DNA from: a virus
Length of the DNA: 21,756 bases
Virus record (IMG/VR): IMGVR_UViG_3300032323_003312
Location: 1-21,756 of that record
Direction: 5' to 3' (one strand)
Of this stretch, positions 1 through 6,603 are shown one piece after another. Each line of letters begins with the position of its first letter. Positions within the stretch are counted from its first letter, which is position 1. A program made the translations under genes and the position numbers. The notes beneath the pieces were generated by a model. The model had not been told where the DNA came from. It saw nothing but the letters and a program-made list of their open reading frames with translations, and did no database searches.

Positions 1-603
1 GATTTAGATTGGCATATGATTTTTGATATGTTAGCCAAATTCAAATCAGAACTCCGTGAAAACTTTCCATACAAAGTAATCGATGTTGAAGGAGCCGAGG
101 CAGACGATATTATTGGTACGTTAGTGCCGATATATGCAAAACATGAAAAGGTTTTAATTCTATCAAGTGATGGTGATTTCTTGCAACTACAACACTATGG
201 TGATAATGTTAAACAGTATAATCCTGCTCAAAAGAAATTTGTTAAATCGGTTGACCCACTTATTGAACTAAAAGAAAAGATTATTCGTGGAGATAAAGGT
301 GATGGTATTCCAAATATGTTTTCTCCTTCCGATTGTTTTGTTCGAGATTTGCGGCAGAAGCCCATCACAAAAGGAGTTTTGGATAAGTATCTAAAAGAAG
401 ATGTGAATAATTATAGTGAAACAGACAAGTCAAATTATTCTAGAAATGCCACACTTATCGATCTTACACATATACCAAAAGAGATTAAAGAAAAAATCAT
501 AAATACATATGATGAAACAAAACCGGCATCCCGCCAAAAGTTATTGAACTATTTTATAGAACATAAGCTAAAGAATTTAATGGATGTAATTGAGGAATTT
601 TGA
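1..603 (+). CDS. rnh: T4-type RNase H (5'-3' flap exonuclease), 5' end outside window
   Basis: The frame is open from the first base, so this is the C-terminal 200 residues of a protein that is about 305 residues long in T4. The match to T4 RNase H runs end to end: an acidic EADD segment (bases 97-108), the ILSSDGDF segment (around 157-180), a VKQYNP segment, then RGDKGDGIPN, which is the metal-binding and H3TH region of FEN/RAD2 nucleases. The family removes RNA primers and 5' flaps during lagging-strand synthesis at the phage replication fork. The ATG at 16 is internal, because alignable sequence precedes it. The stop overlaps the next start (TGATG), which suggests translational coupling. 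The catalytic acidic residues visible here are kept, so the enzyme is probably active. Confidence 0.93.
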   Translation, partial: DLDWHMIFDMLAKFKSELRENFPYKVIDVEGAEADDIIGTLVPIYAKHEKVLILSSDGDFLQLQHYGDNVKQYNPAQKKFVKSVDPLIELKEKIIRGDKGDGIPNMFSPSDCFVRDLRQKPITKGVLDKYLKEDVNNYSETDKSNYSRNATLIDLTHIPKEIKEKIINTYDETKPASRQKLLNYFIEHKLKNLMDVIEEF

Positions 604-1025
604 TGAAAAATATTTACGAAGTATTTGATGAGTTTGAAGAAGCTAAGAATAAAAAAGAAAGAATGGAAGTAATTGAAAGAAACCTATCAAAGACTTTGGT
701 AGATGTTTTACAGTTCACTTTTCATCCAGATTGTAAATGGAAAATTAAAGAAATGCCGGACAATTACAAAGTTCCTGATACCAAACCAGGAATTTCACCG
801 TGTCAACTTTCAACTGAAATTAGAAAGCTGTATCTATTTCAAGAAGGACATGAGGAAGCAGAAAAGTTATCTCCTAGGAGACAGAATGAACTATTGATTC
901 TTTTACTTGAATCATTAGAGCCCCGTGAAGCTGAAGTTGTTATTGGAATCTTTAGAAAAGATCAAGGTGTGAGAGGTTTGGATTATAAGTTTGTCAAAGA
1001 GGCATTTCCAACACTAATACCTTAA
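603..1025 (+). CDS. DUF6433-like conserved T4-type phage protein
   Basis: The protein is 140 residues, soluble and mainly alpha-helical. The ATG at 603 overlaps the RNase H stop and is preferred over a TTG one codon upstream. The pattern is a helical N-terminus, a proline-rich middle (KVPDTKPGISPCQL), then LLESLEPREAEVV and a C-terminal KEAFPTLIP. It resembles the DUF6433 family of T4-like cyanophages, which keeps the same LLESLPPREA and KKAFPDL signatures. That is recognition from memory, not a search result. The function is unknown. Coupling to rnh suggests a replication or nucleotide role, which is inference only. Confidence 0.8.
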   Translation: MKNIYEVFDEFEEAKNKKERMEVIERNLSKTLVDVLQFTFHPDCKWKIKEMPDNYKVPDTKPGISPCQLSTEIRKLYLFQEGHEEAEKLSPRRQNELLILLLESLEPREAEVVIGIFRKDQGVRGLDYKFVKEAFPTLIP

Positions 1026-1029
1026 TTCA

Positions 1030-1401
1030 ATGCACGAAAAAGAAAAGATAATAATCGTTACTGGTGAATTTGATCCTTTAGATATGGAAGGATTAAGGTT
1101 CTTAAAAAAATGTAAACGTAAGGGTGATTGGTTAATTGTTGGTGTACATTCTGACTGGTGGATGTTATACTCAGTTGGAGGATTTGTACATAACTATGAA
1201 ACTCGCCGTGAAATACTTTCCAATATTAAGTGTGTTGATGAGATATTTTCTTTTGATGACACCGATGGTACCGTTTGCCAATTATTAAAAATTGTAAAGA
1301 TTTGTTATCCACAATCTGATATAACCTATGTGTCAAATATGGATATGCATAATATGCCTGAAACTAAAATTAAAGGCATTACTTTTGAAACGGTAAGATA
1401 G
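1030..1401 (+). CDS. Cytidylyltransferase-like (nucleotidyltransferase fold) protein with altered HxGH motif
   Basis: The protein is 123 residues. It has the N-terminal beta strand and GEFDP turn (residues 12-16) of the cytidylyltransferase-like HIGH superfamily, a GVHSDWW segment matching the usual GVxSD, and NYETRREILSNIKCVDEIF matching the ER...VD region. The catalytic HxGH motif is replaced by DMEG (residues 18-21), and the C-terminal ISSTxIR-type loop is only loosely present. Fold assignment is fairly secure. Activity as a glycerol-phosphate or similar cytidylyltransferase is doubtful. The gene begins four bases after the previous stop and ends nine bases before the next start, so it belongs to the same operon. 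Confidence 0.78.
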   Translation: MHEKEKIIIVTGEFDPLDMEGLRFLKKCKRKGDWLIVGVHSDWWMLYSVGGFVHNYETRREILSNIKCVDEIFSFDDTDGTVCQLLKIVKICYPQSDITYVSNMDMHNMPETKIKGITFETVR

Positions 1402-1410
1402 GAGAAGCAA

Positions 1411-1587
1411 GTGACCAAGTTTGTAGGTAAATTTCGTAAGAATCAGGATTATAATGAAGATTACGAATATGCAAAAAATGTTTTACATAGCAAAAAACGC
1501 AATAACGAACATTCTGAAGTAAAGAAGCTAAAAGTTCAGGAAAGAAAAAAGTTTGATTTATTCAATGAGTATCAGGAAAACGATTAA
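1411..1587 (+). CDS. Small highly charged phage protein, GTG start
   Basis: A 58-residue protein starts with GTG at 1411, with a good AGGAG ribosome site at 1400-1404. It is rich in Lys, Arg, Glu, Asp and Tyr, with no hydrophobic core and no membrane segment, so it is probably largely disordered or a single charged helix. T4-like cyanophages carry comparable short Tyr/Asp then Lys/Arg proteins at this point. Function is unknown. It is the last gene of the rnh operon before paired hairpins. Confidence 0.7.
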   Translation: MTKFVGKFRKNQDYNEDYEYAKNVLHSKKRNNEHSEVKKLKVQERKKFDLFNEYQEND

Positions 1588-1596
1588 TTTCACCTT

Positions 1597-1673
1597 ATAA
1601 GAAAAATCATTTTTACCATCATAATACGATTTTTCTTATATAAGTATCGGTGTCCTGTTTTAAAATGATACTT
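1597..1673 (+). terminator. Two consecutive hairpins after the rnh operon
   Basis: The first is a perfect 12-bp inverted repeat, ATAAGAAAAATC (1597-1608) with GATTTTTCTTAT (1628-1639), loop 19 nt. The second is AAGTATC (1642-1648) with GATACTT (1667-1673), loop 18 nt. There is no long U tract directly after either, so intrinsic termination is possible rather than certain. They sit exactly between the rnh operon and the next promoter. Confidence 0.5.
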
Positions 1674-1717
1674 TAGGCCTTATGGTACCGAAGTGTGTCA
1701 TAAAAACAACACATGGC

Positions 1718-1746
1718 TTGACAACACATCAAAACTAGTGTATTAT
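1718..1746 (+). promoter_or_regulatory. Sigma70-type promoter for the 1774-2627 genes
   Basis: A perfect TTGACA -35 (1718-1723) and a TATTAT -10 (1741-1746) are separated by 17 bp. Just upstream, AAAACAACACATGG (1703-1716) is a decayed copy of the ACAACAC arm found at the other cassettes, with only a 4-bp GTGT/ACAC pairing left. The first start codon is 28 bases after the -10. Confidence 0.75.
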
Positions 1747-1773
1747 TGTAGATTCCAGTCAGGAGTCTATATT

Positions 1774-2118
1774 ATGATTATACACGGTTACATTCCAAAA
1801 CAGAAAAAACGCAAAGTTCCAAAATCCGTGAAAATGCAACACGAAGATTGGTTAAAATCAATTTCCAAAATACCTCGGATTTCTAATAAAACTAATTCCA
1901 AAGTGGTAATTAAATCAATGCCTAGTCCTAAAATTCCACCTGGCAGGGAAACTCCTCCGTGCGTTTCCGTTAATACTGGTTTTATACCCTGTACCAAAAA
2001 ATCCCAAAATTCATATACAGGCGAAAAGATGAAAGGTGTAGCAACCATGCACAAATCTAATGCTGTTCCTGTATTCACAGATAAAGAAGCTAAAGAAATT
2101 TCTAACATGAGGAGGTAA
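1774..2118 (+). CDS. Unknown basic phage protein, 114 residues
   Basis: The ATG at 1774 is chosen because it lies after the promoter, with GGAG at 1762-1765; the longer frame to 1693 would begin upstream of the promoter. The product begins MIIHGYIPKQKKRK and is rich in Lys, Pro and Ser, with scattered Cys (PPCVSVNT, FIPCTKK). A TYTGEKMKGVATMHKSNAVPVF-like stretch near the end resembles the 'tGexmiGIatMHKSNaVPVf' tail seen in many short phage hypotheticals. No enzyme motif is seen. It is the first gene of a four-gene set. Confidence 0.7.
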   Translation: MIIHGYIPKQKKRKVPKSVKMQHEDWLKSISKIPRISNKTNSKVVIKSMPSPKIPPGRETPPCVSVNTGFIPCTKKSQNSYTGEKMKGVATMHKSNAVPVFTDKEAKEISNMRR

Positions 2119-2121
2119 TAA

Positions 2122-2277
2122 ATGATTACAAGTGAAGAATGGGAAGATTATAGAGATTACCTTTCAGATTTAACACAGGAAGAGCTTGAGATTGAATTGA
2201 AATGGTTGGAATCCGTAGGTCAAGCGAAGAAAAGAGGCAGCATAGTTAGCTGTATTGAAAATTATACTATACAATGA
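2122..2277 (+). CDS. Small acidic phage protein, 51 residues
   Basis: Start ATG 2122 follows a strong AGGAGG (2109-2114). The product begins MITSEEWEDYRDYLSDL and is strongly helical and acidic in the first half. It is not recognised. It sits three bases after the previous stop and eight bases before the next start, which suggests one operon. Confidence 0.6.
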   Translation: MITSEEWEDYRDYLSDLTQEELEIELKWLESVGQAKKRGSIVSCIENYTIQ

Positions 2278-2284
2278 GGTTAAA

Positions 2285-2473
2285 ATGTTACAACAATGGG
2301 AAGAATCACAAATTTATCGTGGCGTAGATGAAATTATGTTCAATTTACGACACATTCCGGCTCAAGATGTTGCTTATTTTCTTGTAAAATTCAATCCGAA
2401 TCTTGCGGAAGAGTTGGCAACAGCGTTAGAGCAACAAATTTTTGATAAAAACGAAGGAAGTAAGCATGAATGA
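2285..2473 (+). CDS. Small phage protein, 62 residues
   Basis: The ATG at 2285 has TGAGG just upstream (2275-2279); a TTG at 2255 inside the previous gene is less likely. The helical product contains a repeated-looking FNLRHIPAQDV and FLVKFNPNLAEEL. This pattern is common in short phage proteins of unknown function. The 3' end overlaps the next start by eight bases. Confidence 0.65.
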   Translation: MLQQWEESQIYRGVDEIMFNLRHIPAQDVAYFLVKFNPNLAEELATALEQQIFDKNEGSKHE

Positions 2474-2627
2474 GCAAAATCAACCTCTAATTTTCTCGGC
2501 ACGAGCGGATGATGAAGAAATTCCAGCGTGGAAACGCCTGGATATCGTTACTAGAAAATGGGCAGCGTTAACCGGCATGGAAAATGACCTTTCCGACTAC
2601 CAAAAACGCAAGGAATACTATCAATAA
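2466..2627 (+). CDS. Small phage protein, 53 residues
   Basis: Start ATG 2466 has GAAGGA (2454-2459) upstream and overlaps the end of the preceding gene. The product begins MNEQNQPLIFSARADDEEIP and contains WKRLDIVTRKWAALTG. It is not recognised. It is the last gene before a hairpin with a T6 run. Confidence 0.62.
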   Translation: MNEQNQPLIFSARADDEEIPAWKRLDIVTRKWAALTGMENDLSDYQKRKEYYQ

Positions 2628-2633
2628 GTGGTT

Positions 2634-2658
2634 TGTTGCTAAAAAACAACACTTTTTT
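2634..2658 (+). terminator. Short hairpin with T6 run, part of a promoter cassette
   Basis: TGTTG (2634-2638) pairs with CAACA (2647-2651) around an A-rich loop, followed by C and six T (2653-2658). It lies ten bases before a -35 box. This is the same GTTG/CAAC hairpin seen at the other cassettes and probably ends the upstream transcript. Confidence 0.55.
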
Positions 2659-2667
2659 CGAAATATC

Positions 2668-2695
2668 TTGACAGATCCTTGGATTCCTGTATAAT
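2668..2695 (+). promoter_or_regulatory. Sigma70-type promoter for the VWA gene
   Basis: Perfect TTGACA (2668-2673) and TATAAT (2690-2695) with a 16-bp spacer, followed by AATGGAA. The spacer holds a small dyad, ATCC-tt-GGAT (2675-2684). The gene start at 2719 follows an AGGAG site (2709-2713). Confidence 0.85.
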
Positions 2696-2718
2696 AATGG
2701 AATTAACTAGGAGATTTC

Positions 2719-4842
2719 ATGCAATTACAAGACACCAAATCGTTACTTGCCAAACTAATGGCAACAGAAAACCTTGTGGTAGAACACCGTAAGGTACCAA
2801 CAGCTATGTTTGATGTAAAAAATCGTGTTTTGGTAATTCCAGTTTTGGATGATAAAATCGATGCTTATACTTATGACCTTTTTGTTGGTCATGAGGTTGG
2901 CCACGCACTTTATACTCCTATAGAAGGCATGCATAAAGCACGCAATGAAAAAATAAACTCATCCATTCTTAATGTTGTAGAAGATTCTCGCATTGAACGA
3001 AAAATCAAATACAAATATCCTGGTCTCCGAAATTCATTCGTTAAAGCTTATAAAGAACTTTACACCAAAGATTTTTTTGGTACTAACGGTATTGATTTGA
3101 ATGAAATGAATTTTATTGACCGCATCAACCTACATTGTAAACTTGGTGTAGGTCTTGGCATTAAATTCAATGCCGAAGAAAAGTCCTTACTCAATGAGGT
3201 AGAAACCACCCAAAACTATGATGAGGTTATTGATGTAACTAAGCGCATCGTGAAATATATGAAGTTGCAGGAAGAAGAGCGTAAATCCAAAATGTCTCCT
3301 GATGATGAACAGTATGATGAAGAAGATGATGACAGCAACGATGGATTTAATTCTTGGAACGATTTAGATGATTATGAGGAAGGCGAAGAATCTCAAGGTG
3401 AAAATGTTAAATCGGCACCAACAAACTCCAATGAAGTCGAAGAAAAATCTGAAGGCGAAGATGATGAGATAATCAATGGTGATGATCGATTTAACCACAA
3501 AGATGTAAAAGAAGATAACATTCGTTCATTTACAGATGAAGCATACAAACAAAACGAAAAGAAACTTTATGCTGAAAATGCAAAGAACTATGTTTATGGT
3601 AATGTTCCTAAATTTGATATGAACAAAGGTATCTTGTCTTACAAAGCTCTATACAAAAAATACAGAGAAACAATGGCCGAATATAATCGAAATGTAAACG
3701 ACCATACTCATTTTTTGAAGATGCGCCGAGAAACCAATAAAGTCGTTTCTTACTTGGTAAAAGAATTTGAGTTGAGAAAAAATGCTGATCAACTAAAACG
3801 TGCGTCAACTGCCAAAACTGGTGACCTTGATATGAAGAAAATATTTTCTTATCAATTCAATGATGATATCTTTAAGAAGATATCGGTTGTGCCTAATGGT
3901 AAATCTCACGGCCTAGTGATGTTTCTTGATTGGTCTGGTTCAATGTCAAATCATATTGAGAATACTGTAAAACAATTAATTTCATTGGTCATGTTTTGCA
4001 AGAAGGTAAATATTCCTTATGATGTGTATGCCTTTGCGACACCGGAATCTTATGAATCACATAATTATAGTATTACTCCAAAAGATGGTGATTTGGTTTC
4101 TAGGAACTTTTATCTGATGAATTTGTTATCAAGTAAAATGACAGCTGGCGAATTTACCTTTGCGGCTTCTTCTTTGGTCAAGATGTCCTTGTCTCCTCGT
4201 TATTTGCCTGGTTGGATGACAATGGGTGGCACACCCTTGAATGAAGCAACCATTGCAGCTATGGAGATTGTTCCACACTTTCAAAAACAATATAAGCTAC
4301 AAATTGTGAATACTGTATTCTTAACTGATGGTGAAGGTCACACAATTCGTTCTGTTTATAGTAAAACAGAAAATGGTCAGTTTACTACAAAAGGTGATAA
4401 TTACAGAGATCAGCTTGGTTTGGTAATTCGTGATCCGGTTACAAAACATCAAGAAACGGTTGAGAATATATATAGTTGTGCTTCACACACCGCTGCATAT
4501 GTTAAATTGTTGAAAGCTAAAACAGGATGTAATGTTCTTGGATTTTATGTAATTGCAAGTCGTGAATTTGGTCGTAAGTTGCATGATTTTTATCCTCGTG
4601 CAGCAAATCCTGATATTATTAAATCTAACTTTCGTAAAAATAAATATGCAGTCGTTAAGACAGCCGGGTTTGATGAGTACTATGTTTTGCGGTCTGAAGC
4701 ATTAGATACAGAAGAAGATGCTAGTTTTGAAGTTAAGGAAAATGCCACTACTCGTGGCCTTGTTTCGGCCTTCAGTAAATACACTGGTGGCCGTGTTGCC
4801 AATCGTGTAGTGTTAAACAGATTCATAGGATTAATATCATGA
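2719..4842 (+). CDS. CobT-like VWA protein with N-terminal HExxH peptidase-like domain
   Basis: The protein is 707 residues in three parts. Residues 1-190 hold HEVGH (58-62) followed by VEDSRIER (87-94), the layout of a zinc-metallopeptidase-like helix pair with Glu88 as a likely third ligand. Residues about 195-260 are a very acidic linker. Residues about 390-600 form a von Willebrand factor A domain with an intact MIDAS: DWSGSM (Asp404), Thr505 in GGTPL and Asp537 in LTDGEG. VWA proteins of this class (CobT, NorD, CoxE) work with a MoxR/CobS-type AAA+ ATPase, and such an ATPase is encoded at 15335. The substrate is unknown. Metal chelation for cobalamin is unlikely in a phage without other cob genes. 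The peptidase role is inferred from motifs only. It starts its own promoter cassette and overlaps the next gene by ATGA. Confidence 0.88.
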   Translation: MQLQDTKSLLAKLMATENLVVEHRKVPTAMFDVKNRVLVIPVLDDKIDAYTYDLFVGHEVGHALYTPIEGMHKARNEKINSSILNVVEDSRIERKIKYKYPGLRNSFVKAYKELYTKDFFGTNGIDLNEMNFIDRINLHCKLGVGLGIKFNAEEKSLLNEVETTQNYDEVIDVTKRIVKYMKLQEEERKSKMSPDDEQYDEEDDDSNDGFNSWNDLDDYEEGEESQGENVKSAPTNSNEVEEKSEGEDDEIINGDDRFNHKDVKEDNIRSFTDEAYKQNEKKLYAENAKNYVYGNVPKFDMNKGILSYKALYKKYRETMAEYNRNVNDHTHFLKMRRETNKVVSYLVKEFELRKNADQLKRASTAKTGDLDMKKIFSYQFNDDIFKKISVVPNGKSHGLVMFLDWSGSMSNHIENTVKQLISLVMFCKKVNIPYDVYAFATPESYESHNYSITPKDGDLVSRNFYLMNLLSSKMTAGEFTFAASSLVKMSLSPRYLPGWMTMGGTPLNEATIAAMEIVPHFQKQYKLQIVNTVFLTDGEGHTIRSVYSKTENGQFTTKGDNYRDQLGLVIRDPVTKHQETVENIYSCASHTAAYVKLLKAKTGCNVLGFYVIASREFGRKLHDFYPRAANPDIIKSNFRKNKYAVVKTAGFDEYYVLRSEALDTEEDASFEVKENATTRGLVSAFSKYTGGRVANRVVLNRFIGLIS

Positions 4843-5054
4843 TACAAGATATTGTAACATTTATAGGTGCTCAAGGACACCGTATTGCTGAAATTGGTTT
4901 CCTTGCCAGTTGTGTAGTAACCCCATTTTACATTGTGGATTTTATTGATAACACAACAGGATTTCATTTAACTAAATTCTTTAATAATGAAGAGGAAGCC
5001 GAAAAAGCTGCCAAAGAGTATGCTTTCGAAGGAATACTGGAGCATGTAAAATAA
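4839..5054 (+). CDS. Unknown phage protein, 71 residues
   Basis: The ATG overlaps the VWA stop (ATGA, 4839-4842), so translation is probably coupled. The product has a mildly hydrophobic middle (FLASCVVTPFYIVDFI) and an alanine/glutamate-rich helical tail (EEEAEKAAKEYAF). It is not recognised. The hydrophobic stretch is too broken to call a membrane helix with confidence. Confidence 0.62.
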   Translation: MIQDIVTFIGAQGHRIAEIGFLASCVVTPFYIVDFIDNTTGFHLTKFFNNEEEAEKAAKEYAFEGILEHVK

Positions 5055-5326
5055 TCGGCCTTGCGGATTCTGACGATTTTAGTCCAAAAAATATTGCTGA
5101 TGACTTGTTTGAAAGATGTAAACAAGCAAAAGTTTGGTACGTATATTGTTATATAGAAGAAGAATGGATGTCAAACGGTGTACCCATGCCATTTGATATA
5201 AGAATTGTTGATGGTATAGTTAGTTGCAAAGTTGTTTGTACCACCTATTCAGAAGCACAAAAAATCGTAGCCAATGTTTTACCCGTAATAAAATTTATAG
5301 AAGATCCAGAAATTGATAATGAATGA
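5051..5326 (+). CDS. Unknown phage protein without a standard start at its apparent N-terminus
   Basis: The first conventional start in frame is TTG at 5105, which lacks a ribosome site. The frame remains open and coding-like upstream: IIGLADSDDFSPKNIADDL reads back to 5051. A GGAG at 5039-5042 sits eight bases before ATA at 5051, so an ATA or ATC start is possible. A one-base slip near ATG-T-AAA-ATA (5044-5053) would give MKIIGLAD, which suggests a frameshift or an assembly error. The conserved-looking body contains AKVWYVYCYIEEEWMSNGVPMPF and a C-terminal acidic tail. Function is unknown. The stop overlaps the following MazG-like start. Confidence 0.6.
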   Translation: MIGLADSDDFSPKNIADDLFERCKQAKVWYVYCYIEEEWMSNGVPMPFDIRIVDGIVSCKVVCTTYSEAQKIVANVLPVIKFIEDPEIDNE

Positions 5327-5594
5327 TAAAGAAAAAGAAGCGTTACTAATCTTACAAGAAGAATGTGCTGAAGTGATACAAGCTGCATCCAAAGTGTTTC
5401 GTTTTGGTACGGAATCAAGATGGCCAACCGAAGAATCAGGAACCACATTAGAAGAACTGCAAATGGAAGTTGGTCAAGTATTGGCGATGATTGATATTTT
5501 GACAGAACAATGTGTGTTATCCGATTCTGCAATTAACGAAGCAAGGCAACATAAAAAAGAAAAACTAAAAATCTGGTCGAGTATTTACAGTTAA
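5319..5594 (+). CDS. MazG-like NTP pyrophosphohydrolase family protein
   Basis: The protein is 91 residues from ATG 5319, all helical. It has the EExxE signature of all-alpha NTP pyrophosphatases at Glu14, Glu15 and Glu18 (EECAEVIQAASKVFRFG), and a second helix LQMEVGQVLAMIDIL. Many phages carry this family with the second motif as ExGD; here it reads EVGQ (50-53), so one expected Asp is Gln. MazG enzymes hydrolyse NTPs or (p)ppGpp-like nucleotides, and phage versions are thought to reshape host nucleotide pools. The missing Asp makes catalysis uncertain. It overlaps both neighbours by a few bases. Confidence 0.82.
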   Translation: MNDKEKEALLILQEECAEVIQAASKVFRFGTESRWPTEESGTTLEELQMEVGQVLAMIDILTEQCVLSDSAINEARQHKKEKLKIWSSIYS

Positions 5595-5716
5595 TGGATA
5601 TCAGAGAACTACTACAATATTTGAAAAAAATTAGGTGTTGGACATTTAACGACACTATGGTTAGAAATTTAGTGGATGAATTGATTGCCAGACTAGAGAA
5701 ACAATTACCAAAATAG
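5594..5716 (+). CDS. Micro-protein, 40 residues
   Basis: Begins MDIRELLQYLKKIRCW with the ATG sharing its A with the previous stop (TAATG). It is helical and basic, with a C-terminal LVDELIARLEKQL amphipathic helix. It is not recognised. The stop codon lies at the base of the next hairpin. Confidence 0.55.
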   Translation: MDIRELLQYLKKIRCWTFNDTMVRNLVDELIARLEKQLPK

Positions 5717-5736
5717 TGTTGTACCAAAACAACACT
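5715..5736 (+). terminator. Perfect 8-bp GTGTTGT/ACAACAC hairpin
   Basis: AGTGTTGT (5715-5722) pairs with ACAACACT (5729-5736) around ACCAAA. This is the cleanest copy of the hairpin found beside most promoters in the window. It lies five bases before the -35 box. Confidence 0.65.
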
Positions 5737-5740
5737 GGTA

Positions 5741-5768
5741 TTGACAACCTCCTTGGTTGTGTTATAAT
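5741..5768 (+). promoter_or_regulatory. Sigma70-type promoter with dyad in the spacer
   Basis: TTGACA (5741-5746) and TATAAT (5763-5768) with a 16-bp spacer. A perfect dyad ACAACC-tcctt-GGTTGT (5744-5760) spans the end of the -35 and the spacer. The downstream leader TGAAAAGGAATTTTATTATG is shared in form with the 16604 and 17867 genes. Confidence 0.87.
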
Positions 5769-5796
5769 GGTACCATAATTGAAAAGGAATTTTATT

Positions 5797-5949
5797 ATGA
5801 GCAATATGAAGCGTTTAATGGAAAATATTATTGATGATTACTCCCGTGGTTACAGCGAATTTGAATTGGCTGAAAAATACGATTTATCGGTTGATGATGT
5901 GGTTAATATTATTGAACAATACTATAATATTTTGGATGAGGCAGCATAA
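5797..5949 (+). CDS. Small HTH-like protein, 50 residues
   Basis: Start ATG 5797 has AAGGA at 5784-5788 and a strong promoter directly upstream. Residues 19-43 (SEFELAEKYDLSVDDVVNIIEQYY) have the spacing of a helix-turn-helix like sigma region 4 or MerR/TetR recognition helices. Short proteins of this type are common in T4-like phages. A DNA-binding or RNA-polymerase-binding role is inference. The stop overlaps the next ATG. Confidence 0.65.
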   Translation: MSNMKRLMENIIDDYSRGYSEFELAEKYDLSVDDVVNIIEQYYNILDEAA

Positions 5950-6281
5950 TGACCAAATCTGGCGAAAAACTTTTATCGATACTTCCTTTCATTGAAGATT
6001 ATCAAAGGCACATAGAAAGTAACTATGCTCTAAATGCCAGAAATTGTGAGTATTCTCATGACTTGGGTTTCACCACAGGTTTTGAAGCTGGCACAAAATA
6101 TGTAAGGATTTTTCATTGGTATGATGATGGCAGTTCTCTCAAACAAAGAAGTTGCCACTCATTCGTTGATTATGAAGGTAACATATGGAAAGCGGCAAGT
6201 TGGAAATCACCAGCCAAAAACTTTCCCCGTGGTAATGTCAAGACGAAAGATTATGGTAATATTCGTTGGACTGGTTGTTAA
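5949..6281 (+). CDS. Conserved phage protein of unknown function, 110 residues
   Basis: The protein begins MTKSGEKLLSILPFIEDYQRHIESNYA. The second half contains KYVRIFHW, then HSFVDYEGNIWKAASWKSPAKNFPRGN. This C-terminal pattern (FVD..G.I.KAASWK.PAK..RGN) recurs in many unrelated phages as a hypothetical protein. No catalytic motif is recognised. It is co-transcribed with the HTH-like gene. Confidence 0.72.
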   Translation: MTKSGEKLLSILPFIEDYQRHIESNYALNARNCEYSHDLGFTTGFEAGTKYVRIFHWYDDGSSLKQRSCHSFVDYEGNIWKAASWKSPAKNFPRGNVKTKDYGNIRWTGC

Positions 6282-6303
6282 TTATATCATACTGTAGTAT
6301 AAT
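6275..6303 (+). promoter_or_regulatory. Probable promoter for 6320-7205
   Basis: TTGTTA (6275-6280) and TATAAT (6298-6303) with a 17-bp spacer. A dyad ATACT-gt-AGTAT (6289-6300) runs into the -10. It lacks the GTTGT hairpin of the other cassettes. Confidence 0.55.
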
Positions 6304-6319
6304 ATTTTAAAATGAATAG

Positions 6320-6511
6320 ATGATGAATTTCAGTGAATTTAACTTTTTTGGTATATCACTACAAGAATTAAACTTATTTTCGTTTGTTCTTGGAATGACC
6401 TTTGCTTTCTTCAACCAAGGTCTATTCGGTAAAAATATTGGCAAATATATTATATCATACTTTATATTACTCTCTCTGTGGTACGCTTTAAAATATCACA
6501 ACTCAATTTAA
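6320..6511 (+). CDS. Small membrane protein, 63 residues
   Basis: There are two candidate starts, ATG 6320 and 6323. Two hydrophobic segments are visible: about residues 18-34 (LNLFSFVLGMTFAFFNQ) and 43-58 (KYIISYFILLSLWYAL). It is probably a two-helix inner-membrane protein. It is not recognised. The stop shares its A with the next ATG. Confidence 0.6.
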   Translation: MMNFSEFNFFGISLQELNLFSFVLGMTFAFFNQGLFGKNIGKYIISYFILLSLWYALKYHNSI

Positions 6512-6603
6512 TGGATCAAAATATGGATACTAAATCAGTAGTAATTATTCTTATGTGTTTAATAGCAATTGCATCATACATTCAACATATGCACACACTA
6601 TGA
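6511..6603 (+). CDS. Single-helix micro-protein, 30 residues
   Basis: The product is MDQNMDTKSVV followed by a hydrophobic stretch IILMCLIAIASYI. It is linked on both sides by overlaps (TAATG at 6509, ATGA at 6600). The overlaps are the main support. A membrane peptide is likely, with function unknown. Confidence 0.45.
   Translation: MDQNMDTKSVVIILMCLIAIASYIQHMHTL

Noticed and set aside
1693-1773. Extended start of the 1774 protein
   Set aside because: The ATG would lie upstream of the TTGACA promoter, and the added residues have no ribosome site.
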